Below, one piece after another: positions 42,671 to 56,846 of a stretch of DNA of 64,000 bases. A program made the translations under genes and the position numbers. Source of the DNA: Pigmentiphaga aceris. GTDB lineage: Bacteria; Pseudomonadota; Gammaproteobacteria; Burkholderiales; Burkholderiaceae_B. Within the stretch, counting starts at the first letter, position 1. Each line of letters opens with the position of its first letter. Under the pieces are notes generated by a model. That model saw nothing but the letters and a program-made list of their open reading frames with translations, made no database searches and was not told the DNA's origin. The DNA lies in assembly GCF_008119665.1 (NCBI RefSeq), contig NZ_CP043046.1, positions 2,418,001 through 2,482,000 of the forward strand. The letters are read 5' to 3'.

Positions 42671-43827
42671 CTATCGCAGCGAATTTTCCTGCGCAGCTTC
42701 CACCCGTGCACGCACCGCATCCATGTCTGCATCGCTGTCGCGAAAACGGTCGGCAACCTTGCGGAACTCGGTTTCCAGCTGCAGAAACGCGTCCAGCACG
42801 TCCGGGTCGAAATGGGTGCCGCGACCTTTCACCATGATCTCGCGGGCCGCGTCGTGTGACATGGACGGTTTGTAGACGCGACGGCTGATCAGCGCGTCGT
42901 AGACGTCTGCCACGGCCATCAGGCGGGCAGACGGCGGAATGTCTTCGCCAACCAGGCCTTGCGGGTAGCCCGAGCCGTCCCACTTCTCCTGGTGCCCGTA
43001 GGCGATTTCCTTGGCGTAATAAAGAAAATCCACCTTCATGCCAAGCTGTCGTTCGGCGTTTTCGATCGTCTCCAGCCCCAGCGTGGTGTGGGTCTTCATG
43101 ATCTCGAACTCTTCCGGCGTCAGACGCCCCGGTTTCAGCAGAATATGATCCGGGATGCCCACCTTGCCGATGTCGTGCAAGGGGGCAGATTTGAACAGCA
43201 AGTCGATGGTGGCAGGCGTCAACCAGTGCTTGAAGCGCGGGTGGTCGCACAGCTGTTCCGCCAGCAGCTTCACATAATACTGCGTGCGCCGGATGTGATT
43301 GCCGGTTTCGTTGTCGCGGGTCTCTGCCAGCGACGCCATCGCCATGATGGTGACGTCCTGAATCGCCTGAGCGTCTCGGGTACGGCGCTGGATTTCGCGT
43401 TCCAGATAATCGTTCTGATCGCGCAGGAAGTCTGCATTGGCTTTCACCGCCAAGTGCGCCTTGATACGCGCCAGCACAATCGGCGGGCTGATGGGTTTGG
43501 CGATGTAGTCCACCGCCCCCAGTTCCAGCCCCACCTGTTCGTCTTCCAGGTCGCTGCGCGCCGTCAGGAAAATGACCGGGATGTCGCGCGTGGCCAGGTC
43601 TGCTTTCAGTTGGCGGCAGACATCGTAGCCATTCATCTCGGGCATCATCACATCGAGCAGAATCAGGTCGGGCGCTTCTGTGCCACGTGCGATCTGCAGC
43701 GCGCGTGCGCCGCTGTTGGCCACCTTCACGCGGTACAGACCTCGCAGCAGGCGACTCATTAAGGCCAGGTTGTCGGGCGTGTCATCGACGACCAGCACGA
43801 TGGGCAGTGCGGGATCGAGTTCGGACA

Positions 43828-43831
<4 letters not shown>
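42671..43831 (-). CDS. Response regulator with HD-GYP c-di-GMP phosphodiesterase domain (RpfG-like)
   Basis: Residues 10-125 form a receiver domain with phosphoacceptor Asp about 59 in [13 protein letters not shown] and the KP of YIAKPIS. After a coiled linker comes an HD-GYP domain with [19 protein letters not shown] (His about 215) and [19 protein letters not shown] enzymes hydrolyse c-di-GMP. ATG 43831 overlaps the hybrid kinase stop by 4 bp, so that kinase is presumably the phosphate source. The facing degenerate GGDEF protein may act in the same pathway. Confidence 0.92.
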
Positions 43832-48324
<4,493 letters not shown>

Positions 48325-48559
48325 ATGGGGAAAACGGGCAGGTGGAACAGCGGGTGTCGGTTGCCGACGAAATCCCGCCAGGGGATATTCGAGAACTGCC
48401 GGAATTTTTGCGTGGCTTCAGTGATGTAACAGATATGCTGTTTTGTTACAAGGAGATACTGTGCCGAAGGCGTGCCCTTGGTAATGGTGCTTCACCCTGG
48501 CTCGCCCTTAAAGTGACATGGATGCCGCGCATTGCACATCGGCCAAAGGAGACATACCC

Positions 48560-49531
48560 GTGACAGATTCCATTCACCTGGTGCTGATAGACCCGCAAAA
48601 TGATTTTTGCGATCTGCCGGCGGGTTGGTGTGGGAGTGATCCGTTGAGCGAGTCTGCGGGTGGTCTCACGGCGGGTCTTACAACCGGTCCCCAGACTGCC
48701 GCGTTCATCGGTTCCCTGGTCGATCCGCTCGCTGATCCCGCTGGTCCCACCGCTGCAAAGCTACATGCCCCCGCCTTGCCTGTCCCCGGCGCGCACCAGG
48801 ACATGCTGCGCATTGCCCGTCTGATCGATGAGGCCAGCGAGCGCATCAGCGCGATCACCGTCACGCTGGATTCTCATCACCGTCTGGATATTGCGCACCC
48901 GGGGTTCTGGACGACCCGGGACGACTTGCCTGTCGCTGCATTCACGCAGATCACCGCGGCACAACTACGTGCTGGGGACTATCGGCCACGCGACGCAACT
49001 GCCTTGGCACGTGCGCAGCGCTATCTGGACGAACTGGAACAACGCGGGCGCTACACGCTGATGGTGTGGCCGGTGCACTGCGAAATCGGTAGTTGGGGGC
49101 ATAACGTGCATCCGGCGGTGAAGGCCGCCTATAACCGCTGGGAAGATCAGCACCTGCGTGTGGTCGGCAAGCTGAGCAAGGGCAGCAACCCCTGGACCGA
49201 GCATTACAGCGCGGTACGGGCCGAGGTGCCTGATGCCAACGACCCGGCAACGCAGCTGAACGCGGCGTGGTTGGCCGAGCTTGATCGCGCGGATCAGATC
49301 GTGATTGCAGGCGAGGCGGGCAGCCACTGCGTGCGCGCCACGGTGGAAGATATCGCTGACCATCTGCCGTCGCAGCGCTTGGACAAGCTGGTGTTGCTGA
49401 CTGACTGCATGAGCCCGGTTGGTGGGTTCGACGCCCAGCAGCAGACTTTTCTGGACAACATGCGCAAGCGAGGGCTGCGTCTTTGCAGCAGTGCGGACTT
49501 TCTGTCGGCCGTTGCGGCGCGCAGGGCATGA
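48560..49531 (+). CDS. Isochorismatase/nicotinamidase-like cysteine hydrolase
   Basis: From GTG 48560 with AAGGAGA upstream, 323 residues. The catalytic triad positions are visible: Asp in LVLIDPQNDFCD, Lys in VGKLSKGSN and Cys in GEAGSHCVRATVEDI. The insert between residues 25 and 75 is longer than in PncA and rich in Pro/Gly, so this is not a minimal nicotinamidase. The substrate may be nicotinamide, an amide or a related compound; context gives no clue. Confidence 0.85.
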   Translation: MTDSIHLVLIDPQNDFCDLPAGWCGSDPLSESAGGLTAGLTTGPQTAAFIGSLVDPLADPAGPTAAKLHAPALPVPGAHQDMLRIARLIDEASERISAITVTLDSHHRLDIAHPGFWTTRDDLPVAAFTQITAAQLRAGDYRPRDATALARAQRYLDELEQRGRYTLMVWPVHCEIGSWGHNVHPAVKAAYNRWEDQHLRVVGKLSKGSNPWTEHYSAVRAEVPDANDPATQLNAAWLAELDRADQIVIAGEAGSHCVRATVEDIADHLPSQRLDKLVLLTDCMSPVGGFDAQQQTFLDNMRKRGLRLCSSADFLSAVAARRA

Positions 49532-49700
49532 GGCTTCGGCAGCCTGAAGCTTCAGGCCTGCTGCTTGAAGGATGACTCCAGGGGCATGATGTTTAAAGCA
49601 CATCCCCCCAAAGACTTGACCCTTGGTAAATCGTCTCTGACGCAAAGCCGATGAGGGTCTATGCTGCGGCTCTTGATGTCATCGTCTTACAAGGAACCGC

Positions 49701-50810
49701 ATGAATCGCGTCCGTCGCCTGCTCGATCCCGCCACCGGTAAAACCTGGTCCACCCGCTGTGATGGGGAACTGGTCATCATCAGCAATGGATTTCCCGGCA
49801 AGGAAAAGCATGCCGACAAACCCAAGGCGGACGCCGAGACGGCACGCATCTGGGCCGAGAAAGAGGAATGGGCGCGACTGAAAAAGAACATGGTGCTGGT
49901 CACCCCCGACGCAGCCCCTGGCGAACCGCGCATGCACTGCTACCTAGGTGGTGCCTACACCGGTTCACTCGCGCTGGCCGATGTCGGTGGGCGGATCATG
50001 TGCAGCCGCAGCGGCGACAGCGAACACTTGGTGTTTGTCAGTGCCGACGGCGTGATCAGCAAGCCGATGGACCTGCCGCCGAATCGCCTGGCGTGGAAAA
50101 TCATCCATGCGCCGGCCCTGGACCGCGTGTTGGTGCAGGCCGATGACCAGGTCATAGCCTGGTCTGATGCCAGCGGGGCCTTTGAAGCGCTGACCGAATC
50201 GCGTGCCAGACATGGCAGCTTCCTGGATGCGGCAGGCACACGCATCGCGTGGTACGACGCGCCCGATGTGGTCGTGAAAGACATTGCCACCGGCAAAGAA
50301 CTGTTCCGCCGCAAATTCGAGGCGCAGATCTACAAGGGCAGCGTGCAGATGACGGGTGCGCTGTCACCCGATGGCAGCACGGTGGCTGCCTGCGCGCAGG
50401 AAGGCGAGGTGGTGTTGTTCGATATTGCCAGCGGCGAGTCGCGCACCTGGCAGGGCAGCTTCACGCAGATCGACAAGCTGGAATTTTCTGGCGACGGCCG
50501 TTGGCTGATTGCCAAGGGACGTTATGCCGGCTGGGGCTTGCATTGCTTTGACGTGGCCGCGGGCGCAGCGCGCACTGACTGGCCGGACTTGGGTGACCTG
50601 GGCAATGGCGATTTTGCCATCGACCCCACTGGCACACGCTTGGCCGTCACGCATCGTGGCCACATCGAGGTCTTCGATCTGGCCACGATGCAAAGCGTGC
50701 TGCGTTTCCGGGTCGAGCACATCGTGCGTCGTGCCGATATTGCGTGGATGGGCACTGACACCATCGCGGTGCGCACCGATTATGCGTGCGCAAGTTTGTA
50801 CGCGGTGTAA
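49701..50810 (+). CDS. Beta-propeller-like protein with short WGR-like N-terminus, 369 aa
   Basis: The N-terminal 45 residues (DPATGKTWSTRCDGELVIIS) resemble the start of WGR-type domains but are too short to be sure. The rest shows repeated W/D-rich strands of a beta-propeller: ALSPDGSTVAACAQEGEVVL, LEFSGDGRWLIAKGRY and IDPTGTRLAVTHRGHIEVFD. No signal peptide is present, so it is cytosolic and probably binds protein. It has its own ATG with AAGGAA upstream. Confidence 0.65.
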   Translation: MNRVRRLLDPATGKTWSTRCDGELVIISNGFPGKEKHADKPKADAETARIWAEKEEWARLKKNMVLVTPDAAPGEPRMHCYLGGAYTGSLALADVGGRIMCSRSGDSEHLVFVSADGVISKPMDLPPNRLAWKIIHAPALDRVLVQADDQVIAWSDASGAFEALTESRARHGSFLDAAGTRIAWYDAPDVVVKDIATGKELFRRKFEAQIYKGSVQMTGALSPDGSTVAACAQEGEVVLFDIASGESRTWQGSFTQIDKLEFSGDGRWLIAKGRYAGWGLHCFDVAAGAARTDWPDLGDLGNGDFAIDPTGTRLAVTHRGHIEVFDLATMQSVLRFRVEHIVRRADIAWMGTDTIAVRTDYACASLYAV

Positions 50811-50903
50811 TACAGCCATGCTTGTATGGCTGATCTGAATCCAGACTCAAGCCAGCAAGCATCGCGGTGGGAAATCTCAGCTAGCAATTGCAGTTGAACT
50901 TCG

Positions 50904-50936
50904 ATTTGAACGGCGCGGCTGCACCGCCGTTCAAAT
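50904..50936. terminator. 12-bp perfect hairpin between propeller gene and LLM gene
   Basis: ATTTGAACGGCG (50904-50915) and CGCCGTTCAAAT (50925-50936) flank the loop CGGCTGCAC. It lies about 95 bp past the plus-strand stop and 55 bp past the minus-strand stop (50992), so it can serve both transcripts, though no T-tract is present. Confidence 0.55.
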
Positions 50937-50991
50937 TCTCAGTTGACTTTGACGGCGCTGACCTACGCAACGCCAATATCAACGCAGCCGA

Positions 50992-52350
50992 TCACGCCGC
51001 CTGCGCAGCAACCTTCGCACCCGCGTACCGGCTGACCGGCCTGCGCAAGCCCAGATTCTCACGCAGGGTCTTGCCTTCATATTCCGTGCGGAACAGGCCG
51101 CGGCGGCGCAGTTCTGGCAGCACCAGTTCGATGAAGTCTTCCAGCCCGCTGGGCAGCGATGGCGACATGATGTTGAAGCCGTCGGCACCTTCTTCTTCGA
51201 ACCACTGCTGCAACTGGTCTGCCACCTGCGTGACCGACCCCACCACCTGTTGATGCCCACGCGCCCCGGCAATGCGCAGATACAGATCGCGGATGGTCAA
51301 ATTGTCGCGTCGAGCCAAGTCCAGCAGCAGACGCTGGCGGCTCTTGCCGCCGTTGGTTTCGGGAAGTTCCGGCACCGGGCCATCGATCGGATAACCCGAC
51401 AGATCAACGCCGCCAATCATGTTCGACAACAGCGACAGGCCCACGTCCGGGTGGATCAGGTCTTGCAGGCGACCGAACTTGTCTTCGGCCTCGGCCTGCG
51501 TGCGGCCCACTACGGGGAAGATGCCGGGCATTACCTTCAAGTCATCGGGATGGCGGCCGTAACGCGCCAGCCGTCCCTTGATGTCGCGATAGAAATCCTG
51601 CGCCTCGCCAAAGGTCTGGTGCGCCACAAAAATCACTTCCGCTGTGCGTGCCGCCAGTTCCTTGCCGGCTTCCGATGCTCCCGCCTGCACCACGACCGGC
51701 CAGCCCTGCGGCGGTCGCGCCACGTTCAAAGGGCCGCGTACCTGGAAGTGTTCGCCCTGGTAGCCCAGCACATGCAGCTTGTTCGGGTCGTGGTAGATGC
51801 CGCTTTCCTTGTCGCGCAGAAACGCGTCGTCGTCCCACGAGTCCCACAGCCCAGTCACCACGTCATAGAACTCGCCTGCGCGTTCGTATCGCAGACCATG
51901 CTGAAGATGCTCGCTGCGGTTGAAGTTGTGCGCCTCGCCGTTGCCGCTGGATGTGACCAGATTCCAGCCTGCGCGCCCGCCGCTCAGGTGATCCAGCGAC
52001 GCAAACTTGCGCGCCACATTGAAAGGTTCGTTGAAGCTGGTGGAAACGGTGGCGATCAGACCGATGCGCTCGGTCACCACCGACAGCGCCGACAGCAAGG
52101 TCAGTGGTTCGAAATGATCGCTGCGCGCGGTGCGGTGCAGAGAGGTCGGGTCTTCATTGCGCACACCTACTGAATCGGCAAAAAAGATCGTGTCGAACTT
52201 GGCGGCCTCGGCTTTCTTGGCCAGCTCGGCAAAACGCTTGAAACTCTGTCCGTCATCGGCATGGGTTTCGGGCAGACGCCAGGCGGCGATATGGTGCCCG
52301 GTCTGCATCAGAAATGCGCCTAGCTTGATTTGTCGGGGAGTCTTGGGCAT
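50992..52350 (-). CDS. LLM-class flavin-dependent monooxygenase (NtaA/SnaA/DszA family)
   Basis: The 452-residue protein fits the bacterial luciferase-like NtaA/DszA family: KLGAFLMQTGHHIAAWRLPE, FDTIFFADS, EPLTLLSALSVVTERIGLIA, VSTSFNEPFNVARKFASLDH and SGGRAGWNLVTSSGN. The family uses FMNH2 and oxygen to open C-N or C-S bonds of xenobiotics or chelators such as NTA, sulfonates and sulfones. No flavin reductase is adjacent, so a general one would be used. ATG 52350 gives the typical N-terminus. Confidence 0.92.
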   Translation of the reverse strand: MPKTPRQIKLGAFLMQTGHHIAAWRLPETHADDGQSFKRFAELAKKAEAAKFDTIFFADSVGVRNEDPTSLHRTARSDHFEPLTLLSALSVVTERIGLIATVSTSFNEPFNVARKFASLDHLSGGRAGWNLVTSSGNGEAHNFNRSEHLQHGLRYERAGEFYDVVTGLWDSWDDDAFLRDKESGIYHDPNKLHVLGYQGEHFQVRGPLNVARPPQGWPVVVQAGASEAGKELAARTAEVIFVAHQTFGEAQDFYRDIKGRLARYGRHPDDLKVMPGIFPVVGRTQAEAEDKFGRLQDLIHPDVGLSLLSNMIGGVDLSGYPIDGPVPELPETNGGKSRQRLLLDLARRDNLTIRDLYLRIAGARGHQQVVGSVTQVADQLQQWFEEEGADGFNIMSPSLPSGLEDFIELVLPELRRRGLFRTEYEGKTLRENLGLRRPVSRYAGAKVAAQAA

Positions 52351-52567
52351 GGCGATATCTCTGATGGAAGCGGTGGCGGGAAGGTGTCAACCTGAGCCGG
52401 GCGGGGCAGGTCGCCCACCCATCGATGCATCCTAGAAGCGCAGTCGATCGGAACCAACGAACGATTCATCCTATCCAAATAAGTGATAAAGACATGCAAA
52501 TCGGACGATTGCCTCGTCCGGCTTGGGTTCATAGTTGCACTATCCCTTCCTGAGAGAGAACAGACAC

Positions 52568-53617
52568 ATGCCGATCGTCAATGGTTACGCCGCTCCCGCC
52601 GCAGGCGCTCCGCTGCAACCCTTCAGTTTCGAACGCCGCGAGCTGCGCGACGATGACGTCGATATCGCCATCCACTATTGCGGCGTCTGCCACTCCGACA
52701 TCCACCAGGCCCGCGACGAGTGGGGCGGTTCGATGTTCCCGATGGTGCCGGGCCACGAGATCGCGGGTGTCGTGACGGCAGTCGGCAAGGCCGTCACCAA
52801 GTTCAAGGTGGGTGACCGCGTGGGCGTGGGTTGCTTTGTGGATTCGTGCACCAAGTGCAAGACGCGCGACGTCGACAACGAGCAATACATGGCTGGCCTG
52901 ATCCAGACCTACAACAGCCTGGAAGCCGATGGCGTCACGCCCACCTTTGGCGGCTATTCCTCGCGCATTGCGGTCAAGGAAGGCTACGTGCTGTCCATTC
53001 CCGATTCGCTGCCGCTGGACGCTGCTGCGCCGCTGCTGTGCGCCGGTATCACCCTGTATTCACCGCTCAAACACTGGAAGGTCGGGCCGGGCAAGAAGGT
53101 TGCCATCGTGGGCCTGGGCGGGCTGGGGCACATGGGGGTAAAGCTGGCGCACGCGATGGGTGCCGAAGTCACGGTGTTGAGCCAGACGCTGAACAAGGAA
53201 GCAGACGGCAAACGCATGGGTGCCGATCACTTCTTCGCGACCAGCGACCTGCAGACCTTCGTTGATCTGCAAGGCTATTTCGACGTCATCATCAACACGG
53301 TTGGCGCAAGCATCGACTGGACCGACTATCTGAACCTGTTGGCGCTCGACGGCAGCATGGTGCTGGTTGGCATCCCGGAATCGCCTGCGCCGGTGCATGC
53401 GTTCGCACTGGTCGGTGGCCGCCGCTCGCTGTCCGGGTCGATGATCGGTTCGATCAAGGAAACCCAGGAAATGCTCGATTTCTGCGGCGAACACGGCATC
53501 GTGTCCGACATCGAACTCATCAAGATTCAGGACATCAACGAGGCTTACGAGCGCGTGGTGCGCAGCGATGTGCGCTTCCGCTTTGTGATCGATATGAGTT
53601 CGCTGGAAGCGGCGTAA
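52568..53617 (+). CDS. NAD(P)-dependent zinc alcohol dehydrogenase (YahK-like) with altered structural zinc site
   Basis: The 349-residue protein has the catalytic-zinc ligands YCGVCHSD (Cys38) and GHE, and the Rossmann loop [10 protein letters not shown]. The structural-zinc loop reads [17 protein letters not shown]: Cys94 and Cys97 are present, but the third and fourth ligands are Arg100 and Met108. YahK-type enzymes normally carry four cysteines there. It reduces aldehydes with NADPH in the family. ATG 52568 follows GAGAGA. A long hairpin at 53664-53695 follows the stop. Confidence 0.9.
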   Translation: MPIVNGYAAPAAGAPLQPFSFERRELRDDDVDIAIHYCGVCHSDIHQARDEWGGSMFPMVPGHEIAGVVTAVGKAVTKFKVGDRVGVGCFVDSCTKCKTRDVDNEQYMAGLIQTYNSLEADGVTPTFGGYSSRIAVKEGYVLSIPDSLPLDAAAPLLCAGITLYSPLKHWKVGPGKKVAIVGLGGLGHMGVKLAHAMGAEVTVLSQTLNKEADGKRMGADHFFATSDLQTFVDLQGYFDVIINTVGASIDWTDYLNLLALDGSMVLVGIPESPAPVHAFALVGGRRSLSGSMIGSIKETQEMLDFCGEHGIVSDIELIKIQDINEAYERVVRSDVRFRFVIDMSSLEAA

Positions 53618-53663
53618 TCAACGTGCTTGATTCACTGCGTTGATCGACACATCGTTGATCGAC

Positions 53664-53695
53664 ACATGGAACCTGCGAATGCGCAGGTTCCATGT
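53664..53695. terminator. 14-bp perfect hairpin after the alcohol dehydrogenase gene
   Basis: ACATGGAACCTGCG (53664-53677) and CGCAGGTTCCATGT (53682-53695) close a 4-base loop AATG. It is preceded by two copies of GTTGATCGACACAT about 15 bp apart. A likely transcript end for the ADH gene; T-richness after it is weak. The region 53696-53866 has no gene. Confidence 0.6.
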
Positions 53696-53866
53696 AGCAC
53701 GGTCGGCGTGTCTGCGTGTTTTCTGTCTTCTGTGCCTGAAGCAGATCGCGCGCAGCAATCACAGACAGCAGGGCTGTGGTGGCCGACGCGCTGGCCGACG
53801 CGCTGACAAACGACGGCTGGACAAGCCGCCGTTTGCCAGCGAAGTTGCAGATACTGCTATGACCGG

Positions 53867-55219
53867 TCAGGCTGCGTTGCGAGGGGCAGCAGGCAACACC
53901 ACCCGGCCAATCAAGCCGCCACCAGGACGCGGCAGCAGTTCAATTGTGCCGCCAACCCGTTGCAGCAGGCGTCGCACAATAGCCAGGCCCAAGCCCGCGC
54001 CACCCGCATCGGTGCGCGCCTCGGACCCACGCGTGAACGGACGCAGCATGCGCGGCACATCCGATGCCGGAATGCCCGGGCCACGGTCGCAGACATCGAT
54101 ATGAATATTGCCCTGCGACGCATGCAAGATCAGATCGATGGCAACCGGACGACCTTCGTCATGGCCATACTTGCGCGCGTTTTCAACCAGGTTGCAGACC
54201 GCGCGTTCCAGGTCGGACGGTGCCACGCGCGCTTTCAGATCGCCCGCCACATTCGCGACCAGCGTGCCGCCCATCAATTCCGTGTGCGCGCGTTCGCGTT
54301 CGGCCAGATCAGTAATCAGCCCGGACACATCGATGACCTGATCAGGCGTGGTGGCCGGACGCGCATAGACCATGAACTGGCCAATGGTGCGGTCAAGCTG
54401 CGCTACGTCTTCGTCAATGGCGTGCCGGCTTTCTTCGGTCAGGCCGCTGAGTTCCAATTCCAGGCGCAGACGCGTCAAGGGCGTGCGCAGATCGTGCGAA
54501 ATACCGGCTAGCATCAGTGCGCGATCGGCTTCCGCACGATCCAGTTCTTCCACCATCCGGTTGAAGCTGGCGTTCACGCTGCGGATCTCGTCCGGCCCCA
54601 TTTCGGGCAGGGGAGAAGGCTTTTCACCCAAAGACAGGGCTTGCGCTGCACGTGCCAGCCGCGACAGCGGCCGGTTCACGAAGCTCACGATCATGGCTGC
54701 GCCAAGCAGCGACAACAACAAGGCTGCCGCACCCCAGCCCAGCCATTCCACGCCGGGTGCACGTTCCACGCGGTCGCGTTCGATCACGACCCAATAGTCG
54801 TCGTCATCGATGGCAAAGCTGACCCACAGGCCAGGGATGCGATTGACCTCCCAGACCACCTGCGCGGTGGGACCAAGACGGTCGATCACATAGACGGCGA
54901 CCCGCTGCAGGATCTCGCGATCCGGGATGGGTTGCGTCTTGTCGGTGGTTTCACGGGGATAGACCTGAATACCTTCATTGGTAGCCAGATCCAGCATCAG
55001 ATCGCGACGTACGCGGGGAGCGGAATGGACCAGCGCCGCACGCGTGATATTGACCACGGTCACGATCTGCTGGGCGATTTGTTGTGCCCGCGGCTCGATT
55101 TCCATGTTGCGGAAGGCTTGAAGCCATACGGCAAGGCTGGCCGTCATCAACACGGTCAACAACAGGAAAGTGCGGCCGAACAGGCCTAGGCGAGAGACTA
55201 CGCGAAGGGCGACCGACAT
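53867..55219 (-). CDS. risS: EnvZ/RisS-type sensor histidine kinase
   Basis: From ATG 55219 the product has 450 residues with TM1 (about 12-32), a periplasmic domain (about 35-160) and TM2 (about 167-188). A HAMP domain follows, with NRPLSRLARAAQALSLGE, then HisKA with AGISHDLRTPLTR (His242) and the ATPase with GPGIPASDVPRM and GGAGLGLAIVRRLL. It pairs with the OmpR/RisA-like regulator, whose stop is 83 bp upstream of this start. The start at 55219 is preferred over 55282 because the latter adds 21 residues with no membrane-related meaning. The ris name rests on resemblance to Bordetella. Confidence 0.85.
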   Translation of the reverse strand: MSVALRVVSRLGLFGRTFLLLTVLMTASLAVWLQAFRNMEIEPRAQQIAQQIVTVVNITRAALVHSAPRVRRDLMLDLATNEGIQVYPRETTDKTQPIPDREILQRVAVYVIDRLGPTAQVVWEVNRIPGLWVSFAIDDDDYWVVIERDRVERAPGVEWLGWGAAALLLSLLGAAMIVSFVNRPLSRLARAAQALSLGEKPSPLPEMGPDEIRSVNASFNRMVEELDRAEADRALMLAGISHDLRTPLTRLRLELELSGLTEESRHAIDEDVAQLDRTIGQFMVYARPATTPDQVIDVSGLITDLAERERAHTELMGGTLVANVAGDLKARVAPSDLERAVCNLVENARKYGHDEGRPVAIDLILHASQGNIHIDVCDRGPGIPASDVPRMLRPFTRGSEARTDAGGAGLGLAIVRRLLQRVGGTIELLPRPGGGLIGRVVLPAAPRNAA

Positions 55220-55302
55220 CGGGGGGAACTCGGAAAGGCTAGCGCCAATACGACAAACGGCGACTCGGGTCGCCGTTTGCACTCATGACGGAGAAAGAAC
55301 GT

Positions 55303-56028
55303 TCAACCGCCGTCGGGAACAAAGACGTAGCCAAGCCCCCATACGGTTTGAATGAAGACGGGTTTGGCGGGATCGGGTTCGAGCAGTTTGCGCAAACGCG
55401 AAATCTGCACGTCCAGGCTTCGATCGAAAGCTTCGTATTCGCGACCGCGTGCAAGCTCCATGAGCTTGTCGCGCGACAGCGGGATTTTGGGGTGACGGGC
55501 AAACACTTTCAGGACCGAGAACTCGCCAGTGGTGAGCGGAACTGCTTCGCCACTGCGGGTCAGGGTGCGGGTTGCCAGATTGAGCAGGTAGGGGCCGAAG
55601 CTGACCGTCTCGTTGTCCTGGCTAGGCGCGCCCGGATGTTCGTCCGGACCTTTGCGACGCAGCACAGCGTTTACGCGGGCAAGCAGTTCGCGGGGGTTGA
55701 AAGGTTTGGGCAGATAATCATCCGCGCCCATTTCGAGCCCGACGATGCGATCCACGTCTTCGCCCTTGGCGGTCAACATGATGATCGGGGTGTTATCCCG
55801 GGCACCACGCAGACGGCGACAGATGGACAGGCCATCTTCACCAGGAAGCATCAGATCGAGGACCAGCAGGTCGAAGCGCTCGCGTTGCCATAGCTTGTTC
55901 ATGCTCTGGGCGTTTTCGGCCACCCAGACAGAGAAGCCTTGCTCGGCGAGATAACGTCGAAGCAGGTCGCGGAGACGCACGTCGTCGTCGACGACGAGGA
56001 TTTTTTTAGGGGCGTTGGCGAGTGACAT
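55303..56028 (-). CDS. risA: OmpR/RisA-type response regulator
   Basis: The 241-residue protein has a receiver domain with VVDDD and phosphoacceptor Asp in LLVLDLMLPGEDG. Its C-terminal OmpR winged helix contains VPLTTGEFSVLKVFARHP and RSLDVQISRLRKLLEPD, ending VQTVWGLGYVFVPDGG-like. The N-terminal RDLLRRYLAEQGF and VAENAQSMNKLW match Bordetella RisA as I recall it. Start is ATG 56028; the longer frame has no ribosome site. The regulator gene precedes its kinase. Confidence 0.92.
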   Translation of the reverse strand: MSLANAPKKILVVDDDVRLRDLLRRYLAEQGFSVWVAENAQSMNKLWQRERFDLLVLDLMLPGEDGLSICRRLRGARDNTPIIMLTAKGEDVDRIVGLEMGADDYLPKPFNPRELLARVNAVLRRKGPDEHPGAPSQDNETVSFGPYLLNLATRTLTRSGEAVPLTTGEFSVLKVFARHPKIPLSRDKLMELARGREYEAFDRSLDVQISRLRKLLEPDPAKPVFIQTVWGLGYVFVPDGG

Positions 56029-56148
56029 GGCAGAAATGTATCCGAGACTAGTGGGCGAATCAGTACGGGTCATTGCTTGTTACAGAAATCAGAAGCTCGT
56101 CACCGGCAAGCGCCAAATCGCGTTAAAGATGCGCTTTATCATTGAGTT

Positions 56149-56742
56149 GTGAACATTGTCGCCCACCTCCCATCGCGAAATCCAAGCGCTTGCGTGTCTG
56201 ACGCAGGACGTCTTCTTGCTACGGTCATCCTTGGTGTAGCCGGGGTGTCTGCCGTATTGCCTGTGCGTGCTCAGAATAATGCACTCCCGGGCACACTTTC
56301 GCTATCGAGTTCTGCTGTGCAGTCATCGAGCGTGTCGGGTGGCGATCAAACTGGCCGTTCCGGGTCTCGGGTGATCCTGTCCACAGGAGCTTCACAGGCG
56401 TCCTCGTCTTCCGCACCTTCAGCGTCTTCTTCTGTTTCCAATGGCCAGAGCGTAAGCAGCCTCGCGCCTCCTACACCTGCTTCGCAACCACCTGCCTACG
56501 GTACGGGCGGTGTGGTGTATGGGTCGAGCAATGGCGATCTGGGTTATATCGGTGTGGTGCCCCACGCAGTAATGCCGCATACCGTGATGCCCGGTCACGC
56601 GGATTCCGACTGGGCAGGCCCGGTGCTTCCCGGCGAGCGCGTGCACGTGCCCAAGCGCCTGTCTACGGAAGAACGTTTGCGTTTGCGCAGCGATATTCGA
56701 GACGCGTCGCGCAATATGTACGAGCATCCTCGCAGTCGCTGA
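56149..56742 (+). CDS. Exported Ser-rich protein with conserved C-terminal helix, 197 aa
   Basis: A GTG start at 56149 leads to a signal peptide (about 20-42, ending VRAQ), then a Ser/Pro/Gly-rich low-complexity region (about 45-125) and a C-terminal segment LSTEERLRLRSDIRDASRNM (172-191). That C-terminal helix recurs in small exported Burkholderiales proteins. It would be a loosely structured periplasmic protein. It is divergent from risA, and its promoter may share the 56029-56148 gap. Confidence 0.65.
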   Translation: MNIVAHLPSRNPSACVSDAGRLLATVILGVAGVSAVLPVRAQNNALPGTLSLSSSAVQSSSVSGGDQTGRSGSRVILSTGASQASSSSAPSASSSVSNGQSVSSLAPPTPASQPPAYGTGGVVYGSSNGDLGYIGVVPHAVMPHTVMPGHADSDWAGPVLPGERVHVPKRLSTEERLRLRSDIRDASRNMYEHPRSR

Positions 56743-56846
56743 TTGATGGCCATGCCTGGTCATGATTGTTGGCCATTGGTCGCCGCGTTAACACCGACGC
56801 GTGTTTGGCCGTCAGCGTTGGCTGCTTAGCTCGTACAATTCCATTC

